DNA from: Homarus americanus
Lineage: Eukaryota > Arthropoda > Malacostraca > Decapoda > Nephropidae
Assembly (NCBI RefSeq): GCF_018991925.1
Contig: NW_024744357.1
Location: forward strand, 5,840,740 to 5,904,739
DNA length: 64,000 nucleotides
Reading direction: 5' to 3'
The notes under the pieces are model-generated. The model was not told the DNA's origin, searched no databases, and saw nothing but the letters and a program-made list of their open reading frames with translations. The position numbers and the translations under genes were made by a program. Positions 1 to 43,400 of the stretch are shown one piece after another (position 1 is the first letter of the stretch; every line of letters begins with the position of its first letter).

Positions 1-356
1 CCTCCCTTCTACACTGTAAACACGTGAGAGGGAGGAGCGTGGAGAGAATGTTAAATATTAAACAATGGGTTATTTTATGTGGTCATCCTCCTCACCCTCC
101 CTCACCTCCCCTCACCTCCCTCCCCTCACCTCCCCTCCCCACCTCCGCCCTCCCCTCCCCTCCCCTCCTCCCTCCCTCCCCACCCCTCCCACCCCTCCCC
201 TGCCCCTCCCTGCAGGGTGATGGAGGGGAGGTTAATTGTCTCACAGTGTTGTTTTTAACTTCATTTTTCTCGGGTTTCTTCAGTGAGTGAAAGTTTCCAT
301 TGAGTGTTGACTTTTACCTGTAGAGGGCGTTGTTTGGGTGGGGGGTGGGTGGGGTG

Positions 357-357
357 T

Positions 358-421
<64 letters not shown>
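357..421. repeat. (GT)n microsatellite
   Basis: About 30 uninterrupted GT dinucleotides, preceded by a G-rich stretch (GGTGGGGGGTGGG). Confidence 0.95.
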
Positions 422-423
<2 letters not shown>

Positions 424-695
424 AGACCTCACCTGAGAACCTCCTATCACACTAATTATTCCCTGGAAAGGTTGGGTTAGCCTCCTCCTCCCTCCCTCTC
501 TCCCTTTCCTGCTGTCCCATTCTGTCTTCCGCTGTCACCCGACATCCTCTTCCTCCTGTCTTCTGTCACTTCCACTCTCTCTCTCTCTCTCTGTGGGGTT
601 GGTTCCTGAGTCACGCGGGTCCGTTACGTTACTTAAATTGTCTCGTCAATAACTGGTGTGAACAGAGGGCGTCTTGGTAAGGTAGAGTCTTAGCC

Positions 696-736
696 TGGGT
701 TGGGTGGGTTGGGTTAGGTTGGGTTAGGTTAGGTTT
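696..736 (+). repeat. Degenerate telomere-like TTAGG/TTGGG tract
   Basis: GGGTTGGGTTAGGTTGGGTT-type tandem pentamers, close to the arthropod telomere unit TTAGG. Shorter copies occur near 5583-5596, 40178-40197 (CCTAA strand), 48660-48727, 49421-49440 (CCTAA strand) and 62158-62172. Internal position and short length mean this is an interstitial motif, not a chromosome end. Confidence 0.6.
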
Positions 737-1019
737 TACTCTTTATTTACAGTTACTGAGAAAATTTTGACAGCGAGAGATTTTGGTAGTTCGTGAGAGA
801 GAGAGAGAGAGAGCAGACATAATTCAGGTGAGTGTGAGAGGTGTGGGAGGGAATGGAGCGGTGTGGTGAACACAGCTGTCGTCACGCCTGGCGATCCTCG
901 GTTGTTCACCCGAACACCCCCCACACACTCCTTCTCTCACTTCCTCCCTTCACCTGCCTCCTCTTCCTCCTTCACCTGCCTCCTCTTCCTCCCTTCACCT
1001 GCCTCCTCTTCATCCACTT

Positions 1020-1172
1020 TGCATTGTACCATCTCTCACCTCTACACCTCTCTCATCTACATCTCTCTCACATCTCTCACCTCACCTCTACATCTCTCAC
1101 CTCTACATCTCTCACCTCTACATCTCTCATCTCTCACCTCCACATCTCTCACCTCTACATCTCTCCCCTCCA
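1020..1172 (+). repeat. CACCTCTACATCTCT minisatellite
   Basis: About ten imperfect units of 12-15 bp (CTCACCTCTACATCT and variants) in a row. The open frames that cross it in several phases are repeat by-products. Confidence 0.75.
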
Positions 1173-1285
1173 GTTCTACTCCATCTGACGTGTGGTCGGT
1201 ATACACGGTCCTTAAATATCTTGTTATTGTTCGTTTCTCACTTGTTTCGACGTCATCCAATCGACGCCCTCATACCGAACCTCTG

Positions 1286-1875
1286 ATTGGTTGAGATATT
1301 TTGGGTTTGCATGGAGGAGTATGATTGGCTGGCGTTGCTGTCTCTCTCATGGTCGTGTTTTCATTGGTTGTCATGTATTGTTTTCTCTTGATGAGGTTCT
1401 TATTGGCTGAACGTTTCGTGTTTTTTTATTCCGTCGTCGTTTTAATTGAAGGCCAGTCATGCGGCCACCAGACCAGCAGCGACAGTTGTTTTTTTTTTTA
1501 TTGGTTGAAAGTGTCGCAGTGAGGGTTGTGTTAGGGACTCCCGACCACCCGTGACTCTCCTCTCCCATTGGTGGAGGTCTAGGGGCGTCACGAACACCAG
1601 CTCTATGATTGGTTAAAACTACTGGGCGTTGATCTGCTTCGTTGATTTCCATTGGCTGATTTACGTGGAGTTTTTTAAGCGGGTAGATGTGGCACTGTGA
1701 ATTAAACTGAACCTGGGAAAGATAGGGAGAGGGAAAGAGGTTGAAGAGGAGGGAGATAGATCATATTTTAGTACCACTTGTTACCACTCGTCAGCCGTCA
1801 TCTGTCTGTGGCTTAAGTAATTCCCCCTAACAGTGCATGCAATAATAGGGTGTTAACGAGCCTTCCTCTCATTGG
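1286..1875 (-). promoter_or_regulatory. Cluster of nine ATTGG (inverted CCAAT) boxes
   Basis: ATTGG occurs at 1286, 1324, 1363, 1402, 1500, 1567, 1608, 1651 and 1871, always on the same strand. The first four are spaced 38, 39 and 39 bp. CCAAT is the binding core of NF-Y, which often acts through phased multiple sites. The surrounding sequence is not obviously a tandem repeat apart from the pentamers. It lies about 8 kb upstream of the first recognised myosin VI coding exon and could serve an unidentified 5' exon. Function is inferred. Confidence 0.35.
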
Positions 1876-2079
1876 TAGAGATTTTAGTACCCCTCCCCCC
1901 CAGGCGGTCCTAACACCCTCGCCTGACTTGAGGCAACGACTACCTGTACAGTCGTGACGGAGTACACTTGTCTCGTGCGGGGGTAAAGACGTTGTCTGCA
2001 TCCCTGGAGCGTGAAATTGTCACTCCAAAGGGGGGGTTTCGCCAGTAGAGAGAGGTCAGGGAAAGTGGGAGTCAAAAAA

Positions 2080-3945
2080 CAAGCAGGTCCTGGGAAGTAA
2101 AATTAGTTACTCAGGACAAGGGGTAAAACAGGACCAGGGAAGGGTAGGTTTAAATGTATACTATACAAACAGTAGGAGCGTTAGAAATAAAATAGACTTG
2201 CTGAGAGCGGTTGTATGTACCGAGAATGTAGACGTCATAGCAATCACCGAAACTTGGATGAATCTGGCGAGCAAAATTTTTTTATCAGAGTACCACATAG
2301 AAGGGTACAACCTTTTTCACAAGGACAGGGAAGGTAGGAAGGGGGAGGGGTCGCACTCTTCGTCAAGGATACATTAAAATGTTGTATTAATAATTCAATA
2401 AAGGGTGAAATAGGAACCGAGTCTGTATGGGTAGAAATCACGGAAGGAAGAGAAAAACTAATTATGGGAGTGATTTACAGGCCCCCAAGTCTTGGGAAAG
2501 AAGCAGCTCAGCCCATATGGCAGGAAATGAGTAGGGCAGCAAAATATAACAACCTGTGCATTATGGGGGATTTCAACTTCAGAAATATTGACTGGGACAA
2601 CATTGTAGGTGACTATGAATCTGAAGACTTCCTAGACGCAGTACAGGACAATTTTTTAAACAACTAATTACAGAACCTACTAGAGGTGACAATATATTAG
2701 ACCAAGTATTAACAAATAAAGAAAATATCAGAGATGTCACAGTAGGGGAAGAACTAGGGAACAGTGATCACAGAGAAATCAGGTTCACCCTAAATTGGGA
2801 AACGAAAAACAATGACAATATGGTCAGAGTCCCAAACTTTCGGTTGGCGGATTACGAGGGGTTAAGAAGGTACCTAGGTGAGGTCACCTGGGAACAGTCA
2901 CGTCAGTCCCCAGTAGGAAGGGGTGAGGTCACAGGCGACATAACAATTGATAATGACTATAATATATTCACTAGTATACTACGTAAAGCACACGAACAAA
3001 ATATACCATACAGAAAAATGACCAGAAAATTTAAACATGACATAGGAATAAAGAAAGGAATTTATAAGAAATTAAAGGGAGGGGAGGAGCAGCTCAGAAG
3101 TAGGTACAATGAACTTTCTAGGAATGTTAAGAAAAATGTAAGGAAGGCAAAGAGGGACTACGAAATCAGGATAGCAAGAGAATCCAAGGCGAATCCCAAG
3201 GGATTTTTCCAGGTATAGGACAAAGGTCAAGGACAAAGTTGGGCCTTTAAAGTCAGAGAGGGGAGAAGTGATCGATGACAGTGAGGAAATAAGCAAAGCA
3301 TTAAACGGCTACTTCTTATCAGTTTTCACAGAAGAAATTCACGAGGAAATTCCAGAGGTGGGACTGATATTTAGAGGAAATGAAGAAGAAAAATTGAAGA
3401 ATATCACTATCAGAAAAGAGGATGTTCTTAAGAAGATGAATAAATTAAAGAAGACAAAATTCCCAGGGCCGGATGAAATTTTCCCTCGAGTTTTGAAAGC
3501 GTGTAAGGAACAGATTAGCGGACCCTCGTAAATTTATTTACAAAATCATTAGACACCGGAGTTGTGCCAGACTTGTGGAAACAGGCAAATGTAGTACCCA
3601 TATTAAAAAAGGGAGACAGAGCGTCAGCGTCAAATTACCGGCTAATCAGTTTGACGTCAGCAGTGGGGAAATTTCTTGAATCAATTATAGCAGATAGCAT
3701 CCTATCGTATTTAGAGAAAAGCAAATTAATCTACGACTCTCGACATGGGTTTACAAAGGGAAAATCTTGTCTAACAAATCTGCTGACGTTTTTTAGGAAA
3801 GTCTTCGAGGTAGTAGATAAAGACGAAAATTACGATGTTATTTACTTAGACTTTAGCAAAGCATTTGACAGAGTACCGCATCAGAGGCTTCTGAGAAAAG
3901 TTAAGGCTCATGGTATCGAGCGGCCAAGAACCTGCCTTAAACACC
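2080..3945 (+). mobile_element. Damaged CR1-like LINE: endonuclease and partial reverse transcriptase
   Basis: Non-LTR retrotransposon ORF2 remnant, broken by frameshifts and stops. Reading along the + strand: the start of an apurinic-type endonuclease (near 2151-2265, ending in the catalytic-region motif TETWMN); GVIYRPP and GDFNFRNIDW near 2467-2600; an NSDH motif near 2761; then reverse transcriptase motifs FPGPDEIFPR (near 3462), a PILKKGD-xx-NYR block (near 3597) and YLDFSKAFDRVP (near 3841), which contains the first catalytic Asp. Similarity stops near 3945, before the YxDD box, so the copy is 3'-truncated. The motif order fits the CR1/jockey group. A second copy of the same family lies at 48730-49323 and supplies the missing 3' end. 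It cannot be autonomous. Confidence 0.85.
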
Positions 3946-3971
3946 ACACAGTTAGGGGAGATAGTTACTAA

Positions 3972-5634
3972 CTTCCTGTGTGTGTGTGTTGTGGTAGAAT
4001 TTGTCAATGCATATATGCCTCTGTACACACACACACTGTACACCTCCAGATAAGAGATAAGGGAACAGTACAACACACAGACGCTCGTGATAACCTCCTT
4101 TACTCTTCCTAACTTTATTTCACTTCATTACCCCCGCCGTCACCACCTCCTCTTATTCCCGTCGTTGTGGTCTCAGTAACTGCTGGTCTCATTTCTTTTG
4201 GTCTATGTTGTGTATTTTTACCTCAAATGTTTACCTCCGTCAGTAGTTGTGGGTCTTCCTCCTCCTCCTCACCCAAGCTATCGTCTTTCACTTCGAGTTT
4301 TGTATGTATGTGTGTGTGAGAGAGGAAGGGCATAATTCGTACAGGTAATAAACATAATGGCGGTTGTTGGTGGTAGTTGTAGTATAAGTTTGAATGGTAG
4401 TACTGTACTGCATCAACATTACAGTAACGTTATAGTCAAGTGCTGATATATATTTAGCAATAGTTTGTAGTGTTATCGTCGCAACTGTTCCGTTCTTTAT
4501 ACTAACAACCCTTAACCTGTCGCCTAACTAGTGAACCGTACAATATTACCGTTTTAGGTCAGTTTAGGGACGAGTAAGGTCATGTTGTGTGTGTGTTGTG
4601 AGTTAATAGATATTATAATGTCTCGTAAGTTGTGGGTAATTCAGTGGCGGACACAGGCTGCCAGCAAGTGAATGTTATCTTAACTTATCAGTGCGGCATC
4701 ACGGGCGTCGCCTACCAGGCCGGCCGGGAGGGAGTCAGTCAACCTGGCAATCACTGTGTCAGGGAGGCAGGCGGCTACACTCTACCCTCCTGCCCACCAC
4801 CACTACCATACCTTCTGTACGTCTCTTAACCTTTTGTGTAAAATCTGGTCTGTAGGCCTTGGTCTCGTAGGAGGTTTTGTGGGGGTGAAGGGCGAGGAGC
4901 AGTCTGGGAAAATACAGATGGAAAATTAAAGCCCCGGAATAATTTGTGTGACTGCCCCGTCCATTATAACGCCGGTATACGGGAGAGTATTGTGATATAA
5001 TCCTCGTAATTTCACCGAAAATGTTACTAAGTGTTATTGATTTTTGTGTTTCTGTGGAAAGTGGAAAGTTATTAGGATGGGTCTTGCTTGATTTGTCTCG
5101 CCTGGAAAAAAAAGTCATAAAGGTTCCCGATCGTTTTCGTCGTTATTGTGTCAACATTATGCAAGTCACACAATATAAAAAGTGTCAATAATAATAATTA
5201 AACCTTTACATTAAGCAACACATATAGACGTACAGTATATTATATGTTATAGTGTGTGTTTCTAAACCAATCATATTATATTGGATTTTTTTTATATTCT
5301 TGTGATATTTTGCATAAGAGACAGAATGCCATTAAGGTTAAAGTGGTTCTCCTTGAAATGTCAAATTGGTCAACACTTTATTCGTCCCTCTTGTAGTGTA
5401 GTTGACCTTTAATGACCTTTCAGTGGGTATTAGGTCATAGATGTGTGTGTGTGGTAATAGGTGCCAGGGGAAGAGGTGGTATATAGCAGTCGGTGACACG
5501 TCTTAAGTTATGTCTGTCAATGATGGATAATGATGGATAATAATTTGATATAGGGTTAATTTATGAAGAAATATATTGATTTGTTAGGTTAGGTTACCTG
5601 AAGATTAACCCAACTCCCCCCCAACTCTACCTGT
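3972..5634. other. Gene-free A/T-rich interval
   Basis: No exon, RNA gene or intact element recognised. It contains short GT/CA runs (3976-3991, 4024-4036) and A/T-rich unique-looking sequence. The open frame on the - strand at 4759-5118 shows no family signature. Confidence 0.5.
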
Positions 5635-8600
5635 GGTGTTGATCCCCAGTGTTGATCCTAGTGTTGATCCCAGTGTTGATCCTCAGTGTTGATCCTCAGT
5701 GTTGATCCTTAGTGTGACCCCAGTGGTCCCCAGTGTTGATCCTCCAGTGCTGATCCCCTGTTGATCCCAGTGTGATCCTCAGTGTTGATCCTCAGTGTTG
5801 ATCCCCAGTGTTGATCCTCAGTGTTGATCCTCAGTGTTGATCCTCAGTGTTGATCCTCAGTGTTGATCCTTAGTGTTGATCCCCAGTGTTGATCCTCAGT
5901 GTTGATCCCCAGTGTTGATCCTCAGTGTTGATCCCCAGTGTTGATCCTTAGTGTTGATCTCCAGTGTTGATCTCCAGTGTTGATCCCCAGTGTTGATCCC
6001 CAGTGTTGATCCCCAGTGTTGATCCTCAGTGTTGATCCCCAGTGTTGATCCCCAGTGTTGATCCTCAGTGTTGATCCTCAGTGTTGATCCCCAGTGTTGA
6101 TCCCCAGTGTTGATCCCCAGTGTTGATCCCCAGTGTTGATCTATGTTGATCCTCAGTGTTGATCAGTGTTGATCCTCAGTGTTGATCCTCAGTGTTGATC
6201 CTCAGTGTTGATCCTCAGTGTTGATCCTAGTGTTGATCCCCAGTGTTGATCCCCAGTGTTGATCCTCAGTGTTGATCCTCAGTGTTGATCCTCAGTGTTG
6301 ATCCTTGTTGATCCTTAGTGTTGATCCTAGTGTTGATCTAGTGTTGATCCTCAGTGTTGATCCTCAGTGAATCCTCAGTGTTGATCCTCAGTGTTGTCCC
6401 AGTGTTGATCCCCAGTGTTGATCTCAGTGTTGATCCTCAGTGTTGATCCCAGTGTTGATCCTCAGTGTTGATCCCCAGTGTTGATCTCAGTGTTGATCCT
6501 CAGTGTTGATCCTCAGTGTTGATCCTCGTGTTGATCCTCAGTGTTGATCTCCAGTGTTGATCTCCAGTGTTGATCCTCAGTGTTGATCTTAGTGTTGATC
6601 CTTAGTGTTGATCCTCAGTGTTGATCCTCAGTGTTGATCCTCAGTGTTGATCCTTAGTGTTGATCCTCCAGTGTTGATCCCCAGTGTTGATCCCAGTGTT
6701 GATCCCCAGTGTTGATCCTCAGTGTTGATCCTCAGTGTTGATTCCCAGTGTTGATCCCCAGTGATCCCCAGTGTTGATCTGTGTTGATCCCAGTGTTGAT
6801 CCCCAGTGTTGATCCTCAGTGTTGATCCCCAGTGTTGATCCCCAGTGTTGATCCTCAGTGTTGATCCTCAGTGATCCTCAGTGTTGATCCCCAGTGTTGA
6901 TCCCCAGTGTTGATCCTAGTGTTGATCCTCAGTGTTGATCCCCAGTGTTGATCTCAGTGTTGATCTGATGTTGATCCCCAGTGTTGATCCTCAGTGTTGA
7001 TCCAGTGTTGATCTCAGTGTTGATCCTCAGTGTTGATCCTCAGTGTTGATCCTCAGTGTTGATCCTCAGTGTTGATCCCCAGTGTTGATCCCCAGTGTTG
7101 ATCCTCAGTGTTGATCCTCAGTGTTGATCCTCAGTGTTGATCCTCAGTGTTGATCCTCAGTGTTGATCCCCAGTGTTGATCCTCAGTGTTGATCCCAGTG
7201 TTGATCTGATGTTGATCCCAGTGTTGATCCTCCAGTGTTGATCTAGTGTTGATCCTCAGTGTTGATCTCCAGTGTTGATCCCCAGTGTTGATCCCCAGTG
7301 TTGATCCCTCAGTGTTGATCCTCAGTGTTGATCCTCAGTGTTGATCCCCAGTGTTGATCCCCAGTGTTGATCCCTGTGTTGATCCCCAGTGTTGATCCCC
7401 AGTGTTGATCCCCAGTGTTGATCCCAGTGTTGATCCCCAGTGTTGATCCTCAGTGTTGATCCTCAGTGTTGATCTCCAGTGTTGATCCCCAGTGTTGATC
7501 CTCAGTGTTGATCCCCAGTGTTGATCCCCAGTGTGATCCTCAGTGTTGATCCCAGTGCTGATCCAGTTGATCCTCGTGTTGATCCCCAGTGTTGATCCCA
7601 GTGTTGATCCTCAGTGTTGATCCCCAGTGTTGATCCCCAGTGCTGATCCCCAGTGTTGATCCCGTTGATCCTCAGTGTGATCCTCAGTGTTGATCCCAGT
7701 GTGATCCCAGTGTTGATCCTGTGTTGATCCCTCAGTGTTGATCCTCAGTGTTGATCCCCAGTGTTGATCCCCAGTGTTGATCCCCAGTGTTGATCCTCAG
7801 TGTTGATCCCCAGTGTTGATCCTCAGTGTTGATCCTCAGTGTTGATCCCCAGTGTTGATCCCCAGTGTTGATCCTCAGTGTTGATCCAGTGTTGATCCCC
7901 AGTGCTGATCCCCAGTGTTGATCCCCAGTGTTGATCCCAGTGTTGATCCCCAGTGTTGATCCCCAGTGTTGATCCCTCAGTGTTGATCCCCTCAGTGTTG
8001 ATCCTCAGTGTTGATCCCCAGTGTTGATCCATGACCTATGATCCCAGTGTTGATCCCTGTGTTGATCCAGTGTTGATCCCCAGTGTTGATCCCCAGTGTT
8101 GATCCCCAGTGTTGATCCTCAGTGTTGATCTCCAGTGTTGATCCCCAGTGTTGATCCTCAGTGTTGATCCCCAGTGTTGATCCTCAGTGTTGATCCTCAG
8201 TGTTGATCCTCAGTGTTGATCCCCAGTGTTGATCCTCAGTGTTGATCCTCAGTGTTGATCCTCAGTGTTGATCCCCAGTGTTGATCCCGTTATCCCCAGT
8301 GTTGATCCCCAGTGTTGATCCCCAGTGTTGATCCCCAGTGTTGATCCTCAGTGTTGATCCCCAGTGTTGATCCTCAGTGTTGATCCCAGTGTGATCCCCA
8401 GTGTTGATCCTCAGTGTTGATCCCCAGTGTTGATCCCCAGTGTTGATCCCAGTGTTGATCCTCAGTGTTGATCCTCGTTGATCCCCAGTGTTGATCCCCA
8501 GTGTTGATCCCCAGTGTTGATCCTCAGTGTTGATCCTCAGTGTTGATCCCCAGTGTTGATCCCCAGTGTTGATCCTCAGTGTTGACCCCAGTGTTGATCC

Positions 8601-9648
8601 CCAGTGTTGATCCCAGTGTTGATCCTCAGTGTTGATCCTCGTGTTGATCTCCCCAGTGTTGATCCTCAGTGTTGATCTCCAGTGTTGATCCCTCAGTGTT
8701 GATCCTCAGTGTTGATCCTCAGTGTTGATCCTCAGTGTTGATCCTCAGTGTTGATCCCCAGTGTTGATCCCCAGTGTTGATCCTCAGTGTTGATCCCCAG
8801 TGTTGATCCTCAGTGTTGATCCCCAGTGTTGATCCCCAGTGTTGATCCCCAGTGTTGATCCCAGTGATCCCGTTGATCCTCAGTGTTGATTCTGGGATCC
8901 CCAGTGTTGATCCTGTGTTGATCCCCAGTGTTGATCTGTGTTGATCCTCAGTGTTGATCCCCAGTGTACCTCAGTGTTGATCCTCAGTGATCCCAGTGTT
9001 GATCCTCAGTGTTGATCCTCAGTGTTGATCTCATGTTGATCCCAGTGTTGATCCCAGTGTTGATCCTCAGTGTTGATCCTCAGTGTTGATCCTCAGTGTT
9101 GATCCCCAGTGTTGATCCCAGTGTTGATCCCCAGTGTTGATCCCCAGTGTTGATCCTCAGTGTTGATCCTCAGTGTTGATCCTCAGTGTTGATCCTCAGT
9201 GTTGATCCTCAGTGTTGACTCAGTGTTGATCCTCGTGTTGATCGTGTTGATCATGTTGATCCTCAGTGTTGATCTCAGTGTTGATCCTCAGTGTTGATCT
9301 CAGTGTTGATCTCAGTGTTGATCCCAGTGTTGATCCTCAGTGTTGATCCCAGTGTTGATCCCCAGTGTTGATCCTCAGTGTTGATCCTCAGTGTTGATCC
9401 TCAGTGTTGATCCTCAGTGTTGATCCTCAGTGTTGATCCCCAGTGTTGATCTCAGTGTTGATCCTCAGTTGATCCCAGTGTTGATCCTCAGTGTTGATCC
9501 CAGTTACTCAGTGTTGATCCTCAGTGTTGATCCTCAGTGTTGATCCCAGTGTTGATCCTCAGTGTTGATCCCCAGTGTTGATCCCAGTGTTGATCCTCAG
9601 TGTTGATCCCCAGTGTTGATCCTCAGTGTTGATCCTCAGTGTTGATCC
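5635..9648. repeat. 13-bp minisatellite, about 4 kb
   Basis: Tandem array of the 13-mer CCAGTGTTGATCC, with positions 1-2 varying (CC, TC, CT), roughly 300 units. Many units have lost 1-5 bases (GTTGATCCCGTTGATCC, CAGTGATCC). Each unit has one GATC. Because 13 is not a multiple of 3, the frame rotates and only short spurious open frames arise (for example 7823-8032 on the - strand). No long unique insert is seen. Confidence 0.97.
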
Positions 9649-9754
9649 TTTGGTTTAACTTGTCACCAGTGGTCCTGATGTGTCGCTTGTCTCTGTGAAA
9701 TATGAATGAAAAATATTATCAGTAGATAATTTGTGCAGTTATGAAACATTATTA

Positions 9755-9792
<38 letters not shown>

Positions 9793-10115
9793 GTCTATAT
9801 TATTGTTTGTATATTATTATTATTTACATCAATGATAAGCCTTTAAATTGTATATGTAGAGAAATACGGGAAAAGACCATTTGAGATAAATAAAATAATG
9901 CATTAATATATTTGATTGAAAGAAATAATGTAACTTAAAATACTGTAGCTGTTTAGAAGAAGTGGACGATGGTTAGTTAATATTTACACCCTTGTGGACT
10001 AATGAATTAAAGTTGTATTAAAAGTTTCAGATGATCTACCAGTACAGTATATAAAAAAAAAAGTTTATTTCTGGGTCACATTCGTAATTGAAAGTTAATT
10101 GGAGGTGTGTTGTAG
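9649..10115. other. Non-coding interval upstream of the first recognised myosin VI exon
   Basis: A/T-rich with an (ATT)n run at 9750-9792. It ends in a usable 3' splice site (TTGTAG before 10116), so the myosin VI start-codon exon probably receives an upstream untranslated exon. That exon cannot be located from sequence alone. Confidence 0.5.
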
Positions 10116-10145
10116 GTGATAACTGTTGTTGTTTCCCATTACGGG

Positions 10146-40479
<30,334 letters not shown>

Positions 40480-43400
40480 TGGATGAGATGAGACGACCTA
40501 CAGTCGGTAGTAAAAGATGTTACCCTGAATTTTATTAACATTATAGATATGTTTTTTATTCTAAAGATGTTAATTATCTGTGAATCTTGAGATTTTATTA
40601 TATTCATAAAATATAAATATTATCAGACAACAAATTGGCAAATATTATATAAAATTATAGTTTTTTTCTCTCACCTGTAGATATTGCAGAAAATATACAG
40701 GTACTGTATGTAATTTTGATAGCAGTGTTTTTTAGAAATTATTGAGTGTTGGAGTATGTACATGCTGATGTATCCACCTCAAGGTTAACTGCTTGGTATT
40801 CCTAGCTGGTTCAGAAGAAAGAAGCATAAACTATTTAGCTAAGAAGTGCGGTAGCTAATACTGCAACACGCAGCTTGGTTCAGGGGAGGTGTGAGACAAA
40901 CATAGTACTGTACTGTACATGGAAAGGAATTTTCCCTCAACAAATGGAGGTATTGTAGTGGATATTCTCCCCCACAGTATCTTGTCAGTTTTCTTAATTT
41001 ATCTTATTTACGTTGTATATCTGTGCATTGAGAAAGTTGGAAGACGTACGCAGTCAGCTTTAACCATCAGGGAAAACTAGTACAGTAATAACTGAAGTTT
41101 GTAATAATTTGAAGAAAAGATTAAATGGAAATAAAAAAAGTGTCCATATCATTGATGGTAATTAAGGTGAAGGTTTAAGGTGCTCTGATGACCCGACCTC
41201 ACCAGTGTCGGTGCCCAATCATAAACTGCCTGTACAGCCTTATGTTTAATATTATACTGTACTGTACACAACACCAGTCGGGCTATTTTTGTAATCAGTC
41301 GAGTTTTCCAGCTAGACATTTTCTTCCATTTGTGAGTGAGAAAGATTAACTTATACACAGACAAGTTGATTTTGTCACAGAGTAAATACTTTGTTATAAT
41401 TTTCTAATACAGGCATTTACAAAAAGTGTTTAATGGGGCTAAGCATTTATTATGCTTCCATGGTTTGAGTAGCTACAGGCAGTGTAATTTAGGATATAAG
41501 GAATTGTTTGTGTCATCACTAGAAGGATATCTTGTCATCAGCTGCTAGAAAGTTAAACATTACCAAAAGTTCAAATATTATTATCAGGTGTCCTTTCTGA
41601 TGGAGAATTGAAGTGCCAACATTGACAAGAAGTGTTTGGCCATGAACCAAATACTAATTGGTAGCTACATGTTGAATTGGTACATGATGGAAGGGCATTA
41701 CATATAAAAATGGTTTCTAATCAGAGAATTGGTTTCTAAACATGATTTAATTCCTAGCAGTGACTCTTACAATTGTATCAGTGATGGCATTATCAAATGC
41801 TGTGTAATAAGTTAATAGACATTAACTTTTTATATGAAATTTTTGATGGAATAAATGTTGTGATATTTATTGAAATTTACAATATTTGGGATGGTGCAGC
41901 TGAGTTAATACTTGTGATGTACTTTAGGCAGGCTTGGCAGTGTTATTGCTTTGGTTTAAATCCCATTTTCTTGATGCCTGATTTGACCTTCTGCCCAATG
42001 TCATAAAAGGCTGATGTATTGTTTTGTGAGGTCAATCTTAGTCATCATCAAGTAATTATTAAGATGATATATTTCAGATGTATATTTGTTGCCTCGAGTC
42101 TTATCAAGGAAATGGGAATGGGCTGCCATTGGTCTTTTTTTCCTTATAATTCATTACAATATCATTATTTTATGCTTTCTTGTATATTCCCTCAATACAG
42201 GAGAACCTCAGTAATTTGGAAGTGATTAAGGTGTAATTATTTGTGAAAACAAAGTAAAGTAGCAAATTGAACAGTGTTTATTATAATACTGTATGATAAT
42301 TAGTGTGTAGACATGTCCCCATCAGCAAGGTGGTGGGTCTGTCAACTGTTATATCCACCTTGTTCATTGTGAGGTGCAGCACACCACAGTACAGTACCTC
42401 ATAACTTGTATCAAAATATTTAATCCTGTTTCCAGAAGTAAAGGACTCTTGAATATTACAAAGTGTTAAATACTGTACATCACTGGGAAAATACAGTACA
42501 TTGCAAAATTATCCAACAACAATAAAGCTAAATGCTATTTTGTATTGTAATAATACTTTATTTATTGGATCCACAAGTGTTTATTTAATTAGCTTTATAT
42601 ATAGGTGAAAAAAAAAATATTTTTTCTTAATACTGTAGTGCATATAGGACTTATTTCAGCAAATTACTGAGGTTTTGCTGCATATACAGGTTTAGGCTCC
42701 TGTATGGAGACATTAGTCATTCCGTTGTCTGGTCCATCATGCAATAATCTAATTATTTTGTATCTCTGAAACTGAGTCATTCCTTATATTTGTCATATAT
42801 ATAATCCCTGATACTGTATTGTACTGTATTTCAAATAGACAACATAAATTACAGCCATACTACAGTACTGGGTGTAATGTCACTTAAGGTCATTCCTAAA
42901 GTTCCTTAAAAGTTTTTCTTTTATAAGTTTAATTTTGAAATTTATCTTAATTTTTTTCTTCAGAATTCCTTAGATTTAAGTTAATTGAGTTAGACATTAA
43001 GAGCTGGCAGGACACTCACGGCTGCTGCTCCTGTATGGATTATGGAATTGGTTTTCTGAACACTAAAACATTTAACTTGACCATAATATGAGCATCATCA
43101 CTATGGTTTGTCCTGACTCGTTATGAATATCAGCCACAAGATGTCTGACCCCGAGTTGTGAATACTTAATCCCTCTGATTTTATTTTTTTGTAATTTACA
43201 GAACAGGTTGATGATGAATTTGTTGCAACTTTGAGACATGTGTTGTTGTAATTGACTTGCAACTGTGGACACTCTGCCACATATTGTTTCTCACGTCAAG
43301 ACTTACGTTACGTTATACTGTGCACCCCAAAAAAAAAAAAATCCTGCAATTTTGAATTTGCTGTTGACTTTTTTTTATCATATTTTTTTAATGTTTTATG

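Larger units (their letters stand above)
1..2080. other. Gene-free leading region, low-complexity and C/T-rich
   Basis: No coding region is supported here. The first 600 bases are CCTCCC/CTCACC low-complexity tracts and a long GT run. 920-1170 is a degenerate array of CACCTCTACATCTCT-like units on the + strand. Between 1250 and 1900 the base composition becomes more balanced and holds a cluster of ATTGG pentamers, listed separately. Open frames here are produced by the repeats and match no family I recognise. Confidence 0.6.

Noticed and set aside
696..736. Chromosome-end telomere
   Set aside because: Short, degenerate, internal, with genes on one side and LINE sequence following.
4759..5118. 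119-codon open frame on the - strand
   Set aside because: No recognisable domain or codon pattern; chance length in A/T-poor stretch.
7823..8032. 69-codon frame repeating DQHWGSTLGIN
   Set aside because: The 13-bp minisatellite read on the - strand; periodic frame change ends it.
5635..9648. CRISPR-like repeat array
   Set aside because: Repeats are contiguous without unique spacers and the host is clearly eukaryotic.
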